Below the pieces are notes generated by a model that saw nothing but the letters and a program-made list of their open reading frames with translations, had not been told where the DNA came from and made no database searches. Shown piece after piece: positions 50,598 to 59,008 of a DNA stretch of 64,000 bases; position 1 is the stretch's first letter, and every line of letters starts with the position of its first letter. The stretch comes from JAUYQR01 sp050632395 (GTDB taxonomy: Bacteria > Pseudomonadota > Alphaproteobacteria > Rhodobacterales > Rhodobacteraceae). The stretch is from NCBI RefSeq assembly GCF_050632395.1, contig NZ_CP192600.1, positions 3,100,001 through 3,164,000 of the forward strand. Direction: 5' to 3'. Both the position numbers and the translations under genes were made by a program.

Positions 50598-51446
50598 TCA
50601 GACGCCGTAGACGCGCCGTGCCGTCCCCTGCCCGATGGCATGTTGTTCGTCGGGCGAAAGGCCTGCCAGCAACGCCCGCGCCATGTCGATCCATGCGGGT
50701 AAACCGGCGCCAAGGTTGACGACCGGCCAGTCGCCGCCCCAAAGCATCCGGTTCGGGCCAAAGCGGTTCAACAAGTGGTCGGCATAGGGGCGCAAGAGGT
50801 CAACCGACGCCGTTCCCGGCGCGCAATAGGTTGTAATACCTGAAAATTTTACCACCACATTGTCAAAGCCGGCGATCGCGTCGATGCCCTTGGCCCACTC
50901 GTCGAAAGCGCCCGCCGCCACATCCGGCACGCCGCAGTGGTCAAGGACATAGGGCTGGTCCGGGCAGGCGCGGATCAGCGGCACCCCGATCGGGATCAGC
51001 TGGCGGGCAAGGAAGTTCAGGTCGAACGGAAACCCCGCCCGCCCGATCTTGCGCAGGTTGCGCCGGAACGTGTCGGTCAGCGACACATCATCGGGCACCA
51101 CATGCAGGATGCGCCGGAAGCCCACGGTATCGAGACCCGCCGCCTCTTCCAGCCACGGATCGAAGCCCTCGTCATGCTCTGGCCGAATGCTCGCGATCTG
51201 GCCCAGCATCGGCACACCGCCGACGACGCTGCCGACCATTCCCGCCACCATCCGAGCCTCGGCCTGATAGTCCGCGTCATCGACCCCGGTTTCCATGAAG
51301 ATCGTGCCGACGATGCCCTTGCCCGCCACCAGCCCGGCATAATCCTCCCGCGTGAAATCGCCTGACAGGATCGGGAATTCGGCGGTCCATGCGTAACCTA
51401 TGCGGTCGCGCAGGATCAGGTGTTGGTGCGTATCGATCAGGTCCAT
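50598..51446 (-). CDS. Amidohydrolase-2 family hydrolase (sugar-lactonase-like)
   Basis: 282 residues from ATG 51446, which has GAGG upstream; an ATG at 51458 that overlaps the previous stop (ATGA) is the alternative. It begins DLIDTHQHLILRD (metal HxH), has a middle YVLDHCGVPD and the C-terminal MLWGGDWPVVNLGAG with the catalytic Asp. These match L-fucono- or rhamnono-lactone hydrolases of COG3618. In a carbohydrate cluster it could open a sugar lactone. Confidence 0.88.
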   Translation of the reverse strand: MDLIDTHQHLILRDRIGYAWTAEFPILSGDFTREDYAGLVAGKGIVGTIFMETGVDDADYQAEARMVAGMVGSVVGGVPMLGQIASIRPEHDEGFDPWLEEAAGLDTVGFRRILHVVPDDVSLTDTFRRNLRKIGRAGFPFDLNFLARQLIPIGVPLIRACPDQPYVLDHCGVPDVAAGAFDEWAKGIDAIAGFDNVVVKFSGITTYCAPGTASVDLLRPYADHLLNRFGPNRMLWGGDWPVVNLGAGLPAWIDMARALLAGLSPDEQHAIGQGTARRVYGV

Positions 51447-51454
51447 CGGCGGCC

Positions 51455-52090
51455 TCATGCGTTGGCGATGCGGTAATCGGCGGCCGCGCTGTTCGTGCGG
51501 ATCAGGCGGCCGTTCGGCAGATCGTTTTCCTCAAGCTTCGCGGCGATCTCGGGCGGGGTCAGGCCATAGCGCACCCACCGCGCCGTCAGCCGTGATTTCA
51601 GCACGCCTTCCGGCACGTCTATCATCACCGTCAGGTCGAACATCGGGCGAAGCCGTGGCCACGGTTCCTGGTTCAGAAGCAGGTAATTGCCTTCGACGAT
51701 GATCACAGGGATCGACGCCGGGATCAGCCGCGCCCCGGCGCGGGCGATCTCGATCTGCCGGTCAAAGACCGGGACGGCGACCTCGGCCTCGTCCCGCGCG
51801 CGCATCCGTTTCAGCGTGTGGTAAAGCCCGCCCACGTCGAAAGTGTGGGGCGCACCCTTGCGCGATTGCCAGCCCTTTGGCGTGAGGTAGGTGTCGTCGT
51901 AATGGTAGCCGTCCATCGGCAGGACGGCGGCAAGCCCCGCTTGCCGCGCGTTCAACTTGCCCGCCAGCTTGTCAGCAAGCGTGGATTTGCCCGACCCCGG
52001 CGCGCCGACCACCGCCACGATCACGCGGCCTTCGGTGGCGCGGGCCTGCAGCAGGTCCGCAAGCGCCGGAATGTCGGTGGTTTCGGTCAC
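51455..52090 (-). CDS. P-loop kinase, uridine-kinase/pantothenate-kinase fold (FrcK-like)
   Basis: 211 residues. Walker A VVGAPGSGKSTLADKL (about 28-43), DGYHYDD and VEGNYLLL, the common core of the phosphoribulokinase/uridine kinase family. It resembles FrcK, the kinase-like protein of the rhizobial fructose ABC operon. It may phosphorylate a sugar or nucleoside. It overlaps the hydrolase gene by 4 bp at the alternative start. Confidence 0.8.
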   Translation of the reverse strand: MTETTDIPALADLLQARATEGRVIVAVVGAPGSGKSTLADKLAGKLNARQAGLAAVLPMDGYHYDDTYLTPKGWQSRKGAPHTFDVGGLYHTLKRMRARDEAEVAVPVFDRQIEIARAGARLIPASIPVIIVEGNYLLLNQEPWPRLRPMFDLTVMIDVPEGVLKSRLTARWVRYGLTPPEIAAKLEENDLPNGRLIRTNSAAADYRIANA

Positions 52091-52227
52091 GGCGCCCCCT
52101 TCTTTGCTTGCCGTGAGGATTGCGCGACCAGCGGGTTCGGTGCAAGGGCCCGCTGACGAGGCCCCCTTGCCTTTTTGCCCGGAACAAGGCGCGGCATGCG
52201 CCGCCGGGCAGCGCCCGACCGCCGCCT

Positions 52228-52244
52228 CGGGCGGGCGCCGCCCG
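52228..52244 (-). terminator. Hairpin after the xylulokinase-like gene
   Basis: CGGGCGG-GCG-CCGCCCG, 7-bp stem, 10 bp past the kinase stop, without a U-run. It may separate or dampen transcription into the downstream kinase/hydrolase pair 160 bp later. Confidence 0.4.
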
Positions 52245-52253
52245 ATCTCGGTG

Positions 52254-53705
52254 TCAAGCCCGCGCCATCAGCGCGGCAAACCGGTCCCGCCGTGGGGCAA
52301 GCCTCTCGGCCAGCGCGGCATCCGGCTCCACCACCGCTTTCGTCACAGGCTTCAGATACAGCGCCCCAACATCCCCCGTTGCAGCCGCCATAGCCAGCCG
52401 CGCAGCCCCGCCCGGCCCGGCAAGGTCCGACCCCTCGGGCAGCGTCACCGGCTGGCCCAACACCGTCGCCAGAAGCCGCATCCACAGGTGCGACCGCGTG
52501 CCGCCCCCGACCGCCACCACCTGCCCCAGGGCCACGCCCGCCCGCCCCTGCGCCGCGATGCAATCGGCGATCTGGAAGGCCACCCCCTCCATCGTCGCAT
52601 AGCCAAGGCCGGCCGCATCCACCCCCGGATGCAGCCCCGTCATCTGCCCCGTCGCACCGGGGCGGTTCGCGGGCGTGCGGATGCCGTTCAGGCAAGGCAG
52701 GAACACCGGCGCATCCGCCAGCCGCCCCGCCGCGACGAACGCCTCCGCCCGTCCGGCCAGATCGGCCGCCGTCGTCCCCGCCAGCCGCGCCGACCAGTCA
52801 AGCGACGCGGTCGCCGACATCACCACCCCCATCGACAGGAACGTGTCCGGCGCGGCATGGGCCGAGGTCAGGATCGCCCACTCCGGCCCCGGATGGAACG
52901 CGGTGTCCACCAGACACGCCACCGCCGAAGTTCCTATCGTCACCACCGCCTCGCCTGCCCGCGCGGCCCCCGCACCCAGCGTCGACCCCATGTTGTCGCC
53001 CGCTCCTGCCGCGACAGGCGTGCCGGGGCGCATCCCCCAGCGCGCAGCCAGTGCCGGACGCAAGCCCCCCGCCGCAGACCAGCTTTGCAGGACGGGCGGC
53101 AGATGGTCGGGGTTCCAGCCAACGGCGGCACAAAGGCCCGCATCCCACTGGCCGCTGCGGCAATCGAAAAGCTCGGTGCCGCCCGCATCCGTCGGCTCGG
53201 TGCCAACCTCGCCAGTCAGGGCAAGCCGCACATAATCCTTGGTGAGCATCAGCATCCGGGCGCGCGCCATCACGGCAGGCTCGTGCCGGTTCAACCACAT
53301 CAGCTTTGGCGCGGTGATGCCGGGGTCGGGGGTGCCGTTGGTGCGCAGGCCAATGTCCGGCACGGCGGCCAGCAACCGCGCACATTCCGCAATCGCCCGC
53401 TGGTCGTTCCACAGCATCGCCGGGCGCAAGGGCCGATGGTCCGCGCCCAGCACCAGCGCCGCCAGCATCTGCCCCGACAGCCCGATCCCCGCTACCGCCC
53501 CCATCGCGCCGGGATGCGCCGCCGCAAGGTCATCAAGGCAGCCCCACACCGCTTCCACCCACAGATCCGGGTCCTGCTCCGACCAGCCTACCTGCGGGAT
53601 CGACACCGCCACCGGACGCGCCGCCTGCCCCACGGCGCGCGTCGCATCCTCCATAAGCACCGCCTTGATGCCGGACGTGCCAAGATCGACGCCGATTGTC
53701 AGCAT
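52254..53705 (-). CDS. xylB: FGGY-family carbohydrate kinase (xylulokinase-like)
   Basis: 483 residues, standard XylB length: TIGVDLGTSGIKAVLM at the start, GLSGQMLAALVLG, WNDQRA and the C-terminal GGGTRSHLWMRLLATVLGQPVTLPEGSDLAGPGGAARLA. It phosphorylates a pentulose or related ketose with ATP. The last residue of the gene overlaps the SorC gene start region by one base (53705). The symbol follows family similarity; the true substrate could be another ketose or polyol. Confidence 0.88.
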   Translation of the reverse strand: MLTIGVDLGTSGIKAVLMEDATRAVGQAARPVAVSIPQVGWSEQDPDLWVEAVWGCLDDLAAAHPGAMGAVAGIGLSGQMLAALVLGADHRPLRPAMLWNDQRAIAECARLLAAVPDIGLRTNGTPDPGITAPKLMWLNRHEPAVMARARMLMLTKDYVRLALTGEVGTEPTDAGGTELFDCRSGQWDAGLCAAVGWNPDHLPPVLQSWSAAGGLRPALAARWGMRPGTPVAAGAGDNMGSTLGAGAARAGEAVVTIGTSAVACLVDTAFHPGPEWAILTSAHAAPDTFLSMGVVMSATASLDWSARLAGTTAADLAGRAEAFVAAGRLADAPVFLPCLNGIRTPANRPGATGQMTGLHPGVDAAGLGYATMEGVAFQIADCIAAQGRAGVALGQVVAVGGGTRSHLWMRLLATVLGQPVTLPEGSDLAGPGGAARLAMAAATGDVGALYLKPVTKAVVEPDAALAERLAPRRDRFAALMARA

Positions 53706-54676
53706 CAGCGCGGCCCCGCCAGAAGTGCCCGCGCCGTCGCCTCATCGGTCACGAAGGTATCGACCACCCCGCGCCGCAGGATAGCGCGGTTGACGGCCAG
53801 CTTGTAGGTGCCACCCGCCGCAAGGATCACGTTCGCAATACCGCCCAGATCCTCCAGCCCGATGCCGATGACGCGTTCGTTGATCGGGTGCGCGATAGGC
53901 TGGCCTTCGGCGTCGATCACGGTGCCAAGGACGTCACCCACGCCGCCCAGCGCGCGCAACTCCTCTACCGTCACATCCTTCGGCAGCCCGTCGCGCATCA
54001 ACAGCGACCGGGGCGACAGATCGCCCGCCGCCATCGCCATCGCATCCACCCCGCGCAGTTTTTCCAGAACCTCGCGGAACACATCCAGCTGCATGATCGT
54101 GTCCCGGCTCTCGCGCGATCCTGCGTATAGCGGCGCGGTGAAATAGCTGTGCTGCGCGCCCAGAAGGTCGGCAAGGCGGGTGGTGATCTCGAAGGAGTTG
54201 AGGTCGGAGCCTTGCGTCAGCCCGCCCATGACCGACATCACCTCAAGGTCCGGGCGGCTCATCGCGGCGACGAAACGGGTGGCGATGTTCAGCGTGCCAC
54301 CCCATGACATGCCAAACAGCTTTACCGCCGGGTCGGCAAGAACCTCGCTCAGAAGGTGGCCAAGCGCGGCCCCCGTCACCTTCTGCACATCCTCGGGGTC
54401 TTGCGGCGCTGGCGCGACATAGGCTTGGCGCAAGCCGAAGCGTGCGACCAGTGCCGCTTCCAGTTCCGCACAGGCGGCATAGGCCGTGTTGAAGCTGATC
54501 CGCACCAGACCACGCAGATGCGCCTCGCTCAGCGCCTTGTTGACGCGCAAACGGGTGGCGCCCAGCTTGTCTGCGACTTTTTCCTGCGTCAGCCCTTCGA
54601 CGTAATAGGCCCAGGCAACCTGCGCCAGAAACCGCTCTTCCGTGTCGATCTGCGGCAGCTTCGGCGCACGGGCCAT
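53705..54676 (-). CDS. SorC/DeoR-type sugar-binding transcriptional regulator
   Basis: 323 residues from ATG 54676, preceded by AAGGGG; a GTG two codons earlier is less likely. The N-terminal HTH reads VAWAYYVEGLTQEKVADKLGATRLRVNKALSEAHLRGLVRI. The sugar-phosphate-binding domain (about 60-323) has KLFGMSWGGTLNIATRFVAAM and ILAAGGTYKLAVNRAILRRGVVDTFVTDEATA. Such regulators respond to a phosphorylated intermediate. It probably controls both halves of this cluster. Confidence 0.9.
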   Translation of the reverse strand: MARAPKLPQIDTEERFLAQVAWAYYVEGLTQEKVADKLGATRLRVNKALSEAHLRGLVRISFNTAYAACAELEAALVARFGLRQAYVAPAPQDPEDVQKVTGAALGHLLSEVLADPAVKLFGMSWGGTLNIATRFVAAMSRPDLEVMSVMGGLTQGSDLNSFEITTRLADLLGAQHSYFTAPLYAGSRESRDTIMQLDVFREVLEKLRGVDAMAMAAGDLSPRSLLMRDGLPKDVTVEELRALGGVGDVLGTVIDAEGQPIAHPINERVIGIGLEDLGGIANVILAAGGTYKLAVNRAILRRGVVDTFVTDEATARALLAGPR

Positions 54677-54685
54677 GGGCACCCC

Positions 54686-55513
54686 TTACTTTACCGCGCC
54701 CATCGTCAGGCCACGCACAAGGTGTTTTGACGCCAGCAGCGCAAAGATCAAGACCGGGATCACGATCAGCGTCGAGGTCGCCATGATCTTTCCGTAGGGC
54801 ACGTCGTAGCCTTCCATGAAGGTCACCGCCATCGCGGGCGCGGTCTTTGCGGCCTTGGGTGCAAGGATGTAGGCGAACAGAAGCTCGTTCCACGAAAAGA
54901 TGAAGGCAAGGATCGACGAAACCGCGACCCCCGGCATGGCCAACGGCAGGCAGATTGAGCGGAAGATGCGGAACTGGCTGGCGCCTTCCAGCATCGCCGC
55001 CTCGTCCAGTTCGCGCGGTATGCTGCGGAACTGGTCGGTGCAGATCCAGATCACGATCGGCAGGGTGAAGGTCAGATACATCAGGATCAGCGCAAGGTGC
55101 GTGTCGCGAAGGCCCAATTCGCGGCTGATCAGGAACACCGGAAAGGCCAGCACAACCGGGCTGACGAAACGGTTGGTGATGAACCAGAACCACAGGTCGG
55201 TTTTGCCGCGAAACTCAAACCGCGCCAGCGCATATGCAGCGGGGGTGCCGAGGATGACGGCAAGCGAGGTGGTGCAGACCGCAACGATGATCGAGTTGAT
55301 CAGCGACACGCCGACCTTGTCCTCGAACAACACCTCCCAGTAGTTGGCCAGCGTCGGCGTGAACCACCAGACGGGTGGAGATTCCAGCGCCACGACCTGG
55401 GTCTTGAGGCTGGTTGTCACCATCCAGTAGAATGGAAAGATGCAGAAAAGGCAGATTAGCGTCAGCAGGATCGCCTCGCCCACAAGGTTGCGGCGCTGGA
55501 TCGGGGCAGCCAT
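54686..55513 (-). CDS. Carbohydrate ABC transporter permease (MalG type)
   Basis: 275 residues from ATG 55513, which overlaps the previous stop by one base (TGATG). Six transmembrane helices with the EAA loop IPRELDEAAMLEGASQFRIFRSICLPLAMPG. It pairs with the upstream MalF-type permease to form the channel of the sugar/polyol importer. Confidence 0.93.
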   Translation of the reverse strand: MAAPIQRRNLVGEAILLTLICLFCIFPFYWMVTTSLKTQVVALESPPVWWFTPTLANYWEVLFEDKVGVSLINSIIVAVCTTSLAVILGTPAAYALARFEFRGKTDLWFWFITNRFVSPVVLAFPVFLISRELGLRDTHLALILMYLTFTLPIVIWICTDQFRSIPRELDEAAMLEGASQFRIFRSICLPLAMPGVAVSSILAFIFSWNELLFAYILAPKAAKTAPAMAVTFMEGYDVPYGKIMATSTLIVIPVLIFALLASKHLVRGLTMGAVK

Positions 55514-56391
55514 CAGCGCACCTCGCGGTAGAAGAAACGGATATAGGCGCGGGCCAAGGCGATGGTGATCGCGAGCATGATGATCGACTGCGCTGAGGCG
55601 AGACCAATGTCGAACTGCCGGTTGCCCACCCGCTCGATCAGCACCGCGATGAACTCGGTCGCCGACCCCGGCCCACCGCGTGTCATGGTGAAGGGCATGT
55701 CGAAAAGCTTCAGCGTATCGGCGGTGCGCAGGATCAGGACGGCAACGAGGGACGGGATCAGGAACGGCAGTTGCACATGGCGCAGCACCGTCCAATGCGA
55801 CTTCGTCTCCAACTGCGCCGCCTCCTCGATTTCAGGCGGCACGGTGGACAGCCCGGCCAGCAGCACCAGCGCCACGAAGGGGGTCCATTGCCAGATGTCC
55901 CACAGGATCACGGCGACAAATGCATTTGTCGGATCACCGATGAAATTGATCGCGTCAACCCCGATCCAACCGAGCATCTGGTTGATGACGCCGTATTTCT
56001 GGTTCAGCATCACCTGCGCCAGAAGTCCCACCACGGCATAGGTGGTGGCCATCGGCAACACCAGCGACAGCCGCGTCAGCGTTTTCCAGAACGTCAGGCC
56101 GGGGCGGTGCAGCACCAGCGCGATCAAGAGGCCAAGCGCGATCTGGATCGGCACCGCGATGACGAACAATAGCGCCGTCCGCCCCATCGCCTGCCAGAAC
56201 ACCGGATCGGTCAGCACGAAGATGTAATTGTCCAGACCCACGAAGCGCTGCTGCGCCAGTTTGGTCAGGTTGAAGTAGTGCAGGCTTTTCCACACCGCGA
56301 ACAGCAAGGGCGCGATCCCCACGATCGCCAGCGCAAAGACCGCCGGGCCGAGAAAGGCCAACAGGGTTCGGCGGCGGACGGCGAAACTCAT
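55513..56391 (-). CDS. Carbohydrate ABC transporter permease (MalF type)
   Basis: 292 residues with six transmembrane helices; EAA loop VPPEIEEAAQLETKSHWTVLRHVQLPFLIPS. Ends FYREVR. It lies 85 bp from the binding-protein gene across a strong hairpin (56420-56440). The family imports sugars, polyols or glycerol phosphates. Confidence 0.93.
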   Translation of the reverse strand: MSFAVRRRTLLAFLGPAVFALAIVGIAPLLFAVWKSLHYFNLTKLAQQRFVGLDNYIFVLTDPVFWQAMGRTALLFVIAVPIQIALGLLIALVLHRPGLTFWKTLTRLSLVLPMATTYAVVGLLAQVMLNQKYGVINQMLGWIGVDAINFIGDPTNAFVAVILWDIWQWTPFVALVLLAGLSTVPPEIEEAAQLETKSHWTVLRHVQLPFLIPSLVAVLILRTADTLKLFDMPFTMTRGGPGSATEFIAVLIERVGNRQFDIGLASAQSIIMLAITIALARAYIRFFYREVR

Positions 56392-56419
56392 CTGCGGCTC
56401 CGGTATCGGGTGAGGAAAA

Positions 56420-56440
56420 CCCCGGCCTTATCGGCCGGGG
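56420..56440 (-). terminator. Intra-operon hairpin after the binding-protein gene
   Basis: CCCCGGCC-TTATC-GGCCGGGG, a perfect 8-bp GC stem without a U-run, lies between the binding-protein stop and the first permease. A second short hairpin, GGTGC/GCACC, is at 56446-56460. Such structures raise binding-protein mRNA over permease mRNA in many ABC operons. Confidence 0.65.
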
Positions 56441-56476
56441 CGAGGGTGCAACGTCGCACCGTTCAGGGAAGAACCC

Positions 56477-57817
56477 TTACTGCGCCAGCGGCTTCTTGCC
56501 GTCGTAGTATCCGGCTTCGGCCAACACGGCTTCCATCTTCTCGCCGATCATCTTCGATCCTTCTTCGATCGAGACTTCACCCAGCATCATCTTGGTGCCC
56601 CACTCCTGCACGATCTCGGTGATCGCGGGCCATTCGGCAAAGCGCGGACGGAACTCCGGCACGCCCTCTTTCCACGATTCGACCAGTGCGGGAATGAACT
56701 TGTAGGTCTCAGCCAGCGCAGGATCGGCATAGGCCGACTGACGGCCGGGAACGCCGCCCATTTCAAGATACTGACCGGACTTGGCTTTCGAAGTCACCCA
56801 CTGGATGAACAGCCAACCTGCCGCCTGTTCAGCCTCGTCCGCCTGCGACGCGACCGCCAGCGAGAAGCCACCGAGCGCCGGTTTGCGGCCTGCAGGACCG
56901 GTCGGTTCCGGCGCAATTGCAACGCAATCAGCCACTTTCGATGTCTCCGGGCTGACCACGGTGGAATAGAACGCCGACCATTCGGTGATCATCGCCACGT
57001 CGCCCTGGGCAAAGGCGTTGACCGTTTCGGCATGGTCATAGGCGACGATGCCTTCAGGCATGAACTTCATCAGATCCTGGCGGAACTTCAGGCCCGCCTG
57101 GCTTTCCGGCGACATCAGGTTCGACTTGAACTCGGCGTTCAGGAAGCTGCCGCCGAAGGGCCACAGGAACCGCGCAAAGCTGTCGGCCGACTGGGTTTCG
57201 TTGCGCTTGGATTGCAGCGCGTAGGCGAACTTGCCGTCCTTGGTCAGCGCCGGGCCGTAGGTGTCCATCACCTCTTGCCAAGTCGCTGGCGGCTTGTCGA
57301 AACCGGCCGCTTCCAGCATGCACTTGTTGTAGAAGAGAAGCCCCGAATAGTTGTCGAACGGCAGGCCGTAGTTGACCCCGTTCCACGAACCGAACGCATC
57401 AAGGATCAGCGGGAAGAAGTCCGCCATGTCCAGATCCGGGTCGGCCAGTTCGGCGTTCTTGGTGAAGGTCTCGGACGGCACGACCCAACCGTTTTCGGCA
57501 AAGTTGCCCATCCACACCAGGTCGATCAGCGCGATGTCCAGATCGCCCCCGGCCACGAAATCCCGCACCTGTTCGCCTAGCGCGTTCTCGTAGGGAACAG
57601 TGGTGTAGTTCACCTTGATGCCGGTCGCCGCCTCGAACTCCGGCAACATCTTGATCGCGGCGTTATAGCCCGGACGGTCAAGGAAAAGCACTTCCAGCTC
57701 GGTTCCCGCATAGGGCTTTGCCGCCTCCTCAAGCGACCATGCCGCAGCCTGCCCGGCAAGGCCAAGGCTGGCAGTTGCCGCCAGCGCGATGGCGCTGACC
57801 TCTGTCTTGAATTTCAT
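56477..57817 (-). CDS. Carbohydrate ABC transporter substrate-binding protein (family 1)
   Basis: 446 residues with a signal peptide (MKFKTEVSAIALAATASLGLAG, cut near AAA-W). The mature protein starts LEVLFLDRPGYNAAIKMLPEFEAATGIKVNYTTVPYENALG and contains GDLDIALIDLVWMGNFAENGW and IKVADCVAIAPEP-like cysteine, typical of sugar/polyol receptors. GGGAGG precedes ATG 57817. It is the first leftward gene from the shared promoter region. Confidence 0.93.
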   Translation of the reverse strand: MKFKTEVSAIALAATASLGLAGQAAAWSLEEAAKPYAGTELEVLFLDRPGYNAAIKMLPEFEAATGIKVNYTTVPYENALGEQVRDFVAGGDLDIALIDLVWMGNFAENGWVVPSETFTKNAELADPDLDMADFFPLILDAFGSWNGVNYGLPFDNYSGLLFYNKCMLEAAGFDKPPATWQEVMDTYGPALTKDGKFAYALQSKRNETQSADSFARFLWPFGGSFLNAEFKSNLMSPESQAGLKFRQDLMKFMPEGIVAYDHAETVNAFAQGDVAMITEWSAFYSTVVSPETSKVADCVAIAPEPTGPAGRKPALGGFSLAVASQADEAEQAAGWLFIQWVTSKAKSGQYLEMGGVPGRQSAYADPALAETYKFIPALVESWKEGVPEFRPRFAEWPAITEIVQEWGTKMMLGEVSIEEGSKMIGEKMEAVLAEAGYYDGKKPLAQ

Positions 57818-57955
57818 TCCAACCTCCCATTGGTTTCAGCGTTTGACGGTTGACTTCCATTTGTAACGCTGTCGATATAAATGTATTGAAACGGCGACGA
57901 GTCAACCGGGAAATTCATCGACACCGGCAAAGTTGACCAAGGGGAAGGAAGCGGC
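57818..57955. promoter_or_regulatory. Divergent promoter/operator region of the polyol-type cluster
   Basis: 138 bp between binding-protein and ATPase genes. An 8-bp perfect inverted repeat CGGTTGAC (57847-57854) / GTCAACCG (57901-57908) flanks an AT-rich core with GATATAAATGTATTGAAAC. SorC-type regulators usually bind long imperfect palindromes at such places. The ATPase gene has AAGGAAG before ATG 57956. Confidence 0.6.
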
Positions 57956-59008
57956 ATGGCCGAAGTCAGGCTTTCGGGCGTGAACAAATTCTACGGTGCG
58001 ATGCAGGCACTGCACGACGTCACGCTGGAAATTGCGGACGGCGAGTTTGCCGTTTTCGTCGGCCCCTCGGGCTGTGGCAAGTCCACGCTGCTGCGCTCGA
58101 TCGCCGGGCTCGAATCGATCTCGGGCGGGGTGATTTCCATCGGCGGCAGCGATGTGTCCACCCTTGCGCCGTCGGACCGCGACGTGGCGATGGTGTTTCA
58201 GTCCTACGCGCTTTATCCGCACATGACGGTGCGGGAAAACATGGAATTCGGGATGAAGGTCAACAAGGTTCCGGTGGCGGAACGGCAGGCGCGGGTCGCC
58301 AATGCGGCGCGTATCCTGCAGCTTGATCCCTACCTTGACCGAAAGCCCGGCCAGCTTTCGGGCGGCCAGCGCCAGCGTGTCGCCATAGGCCGTGCCATCG
58401 TCAAGGAACCGAAGGCGTTTCTGTTCGACGAACCGCTTTCGAACCTCGACGCGAAACTCCGCGTCCAGATGCGGGTGGAGCTGGAGGCGCTGCACCGCGA
58501 TTTGAAGGCGACGATGATCTACGTCACCCATGACCAGGTCGAGGCGATGACGATGGCCGACAAGATCGTGGTCCTGAACGCGGGCCGCATCGAACAGGTC
58601 GGCAGCCCGATGGACCTGTACCACCGCCCCGCCAACGCCTTTGTCGCGGGCTTCATCGGTGCGCCCGCGATGAATTTCCTGCCCGTCACGCTGGACGGCG
58701 GCAGCGCCCGCCACGGCGACGAGGCTTTGGGCGCTGCGCCCGCTGGCACCGTGCAGCTTGGCATCCGGCCCGAACACGTTACGCTTCTGCCCGAAGGTCA
58801 GGGCCTGATCGCCGCCACCGTCCTGTTGCGCGAAACCCTCGGTGGCGACGCCTATCTTTACGTCCGAACCCGTGCCGGCACGCAGATGGTCGTCCGTGCC
58901 GAGGGCGACACGACGCTTGACCACGGCGCGGTGGTCGGCCTCGATCTGCCGAGCCCACGCCGCCACCACTTCGCCGCCGATGGCCGCAGCCTTGGGGTCG
59001 CCGCATGA
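57956..59008 (+). CDS. Carbohydrate ABC transporter ATP-binding protein (UgpC/MalK type)
   Basis: 350 residues. Walker A GPSGCGKSTLLRSIAG (about 36-51), Q loop FQSYALYPHMTV, signature QLSGGQRQRVAIGRAIV, Walker B FLFDEPLSNLD, H loop VTHD, and a C-terminal TOBE domain (about 240-350). It powers the permeases encoded on the other strand of this locus. Its stop overlaps the next gene by ATGA. Confidence 0.95.
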   Translation: MAEVRLSGVNKFYGAMQALHDVTLEIADGEFAVFVGPSGCGKSTLLRSIAGLESISGGVISIGGSDVSTLAPSDRDVAMVFQSYALYPHMTVRENMEFGMKVNKVPVAERQARVANAARILQLDPYLDRKPGQLSGGQRQRVAIGRAIVKEPKAFLFDEPLSNLDAKLRVQMRVELEALHRDLKATMIYVTHDQVEAMTMADKIVVLNAGRIEQVGSPMDLYHRPANAFVAGFIGAPAMNFLPVTLDGGSARHGDEALGAAPAGTVQLGIRPEHVTLLPEGQGLIAATVLLRETLGGDAYLYVRTRAGTQMVVRAEGDTTLDHGAVVGLDLPSPRRHHFAADGRSLGVAA

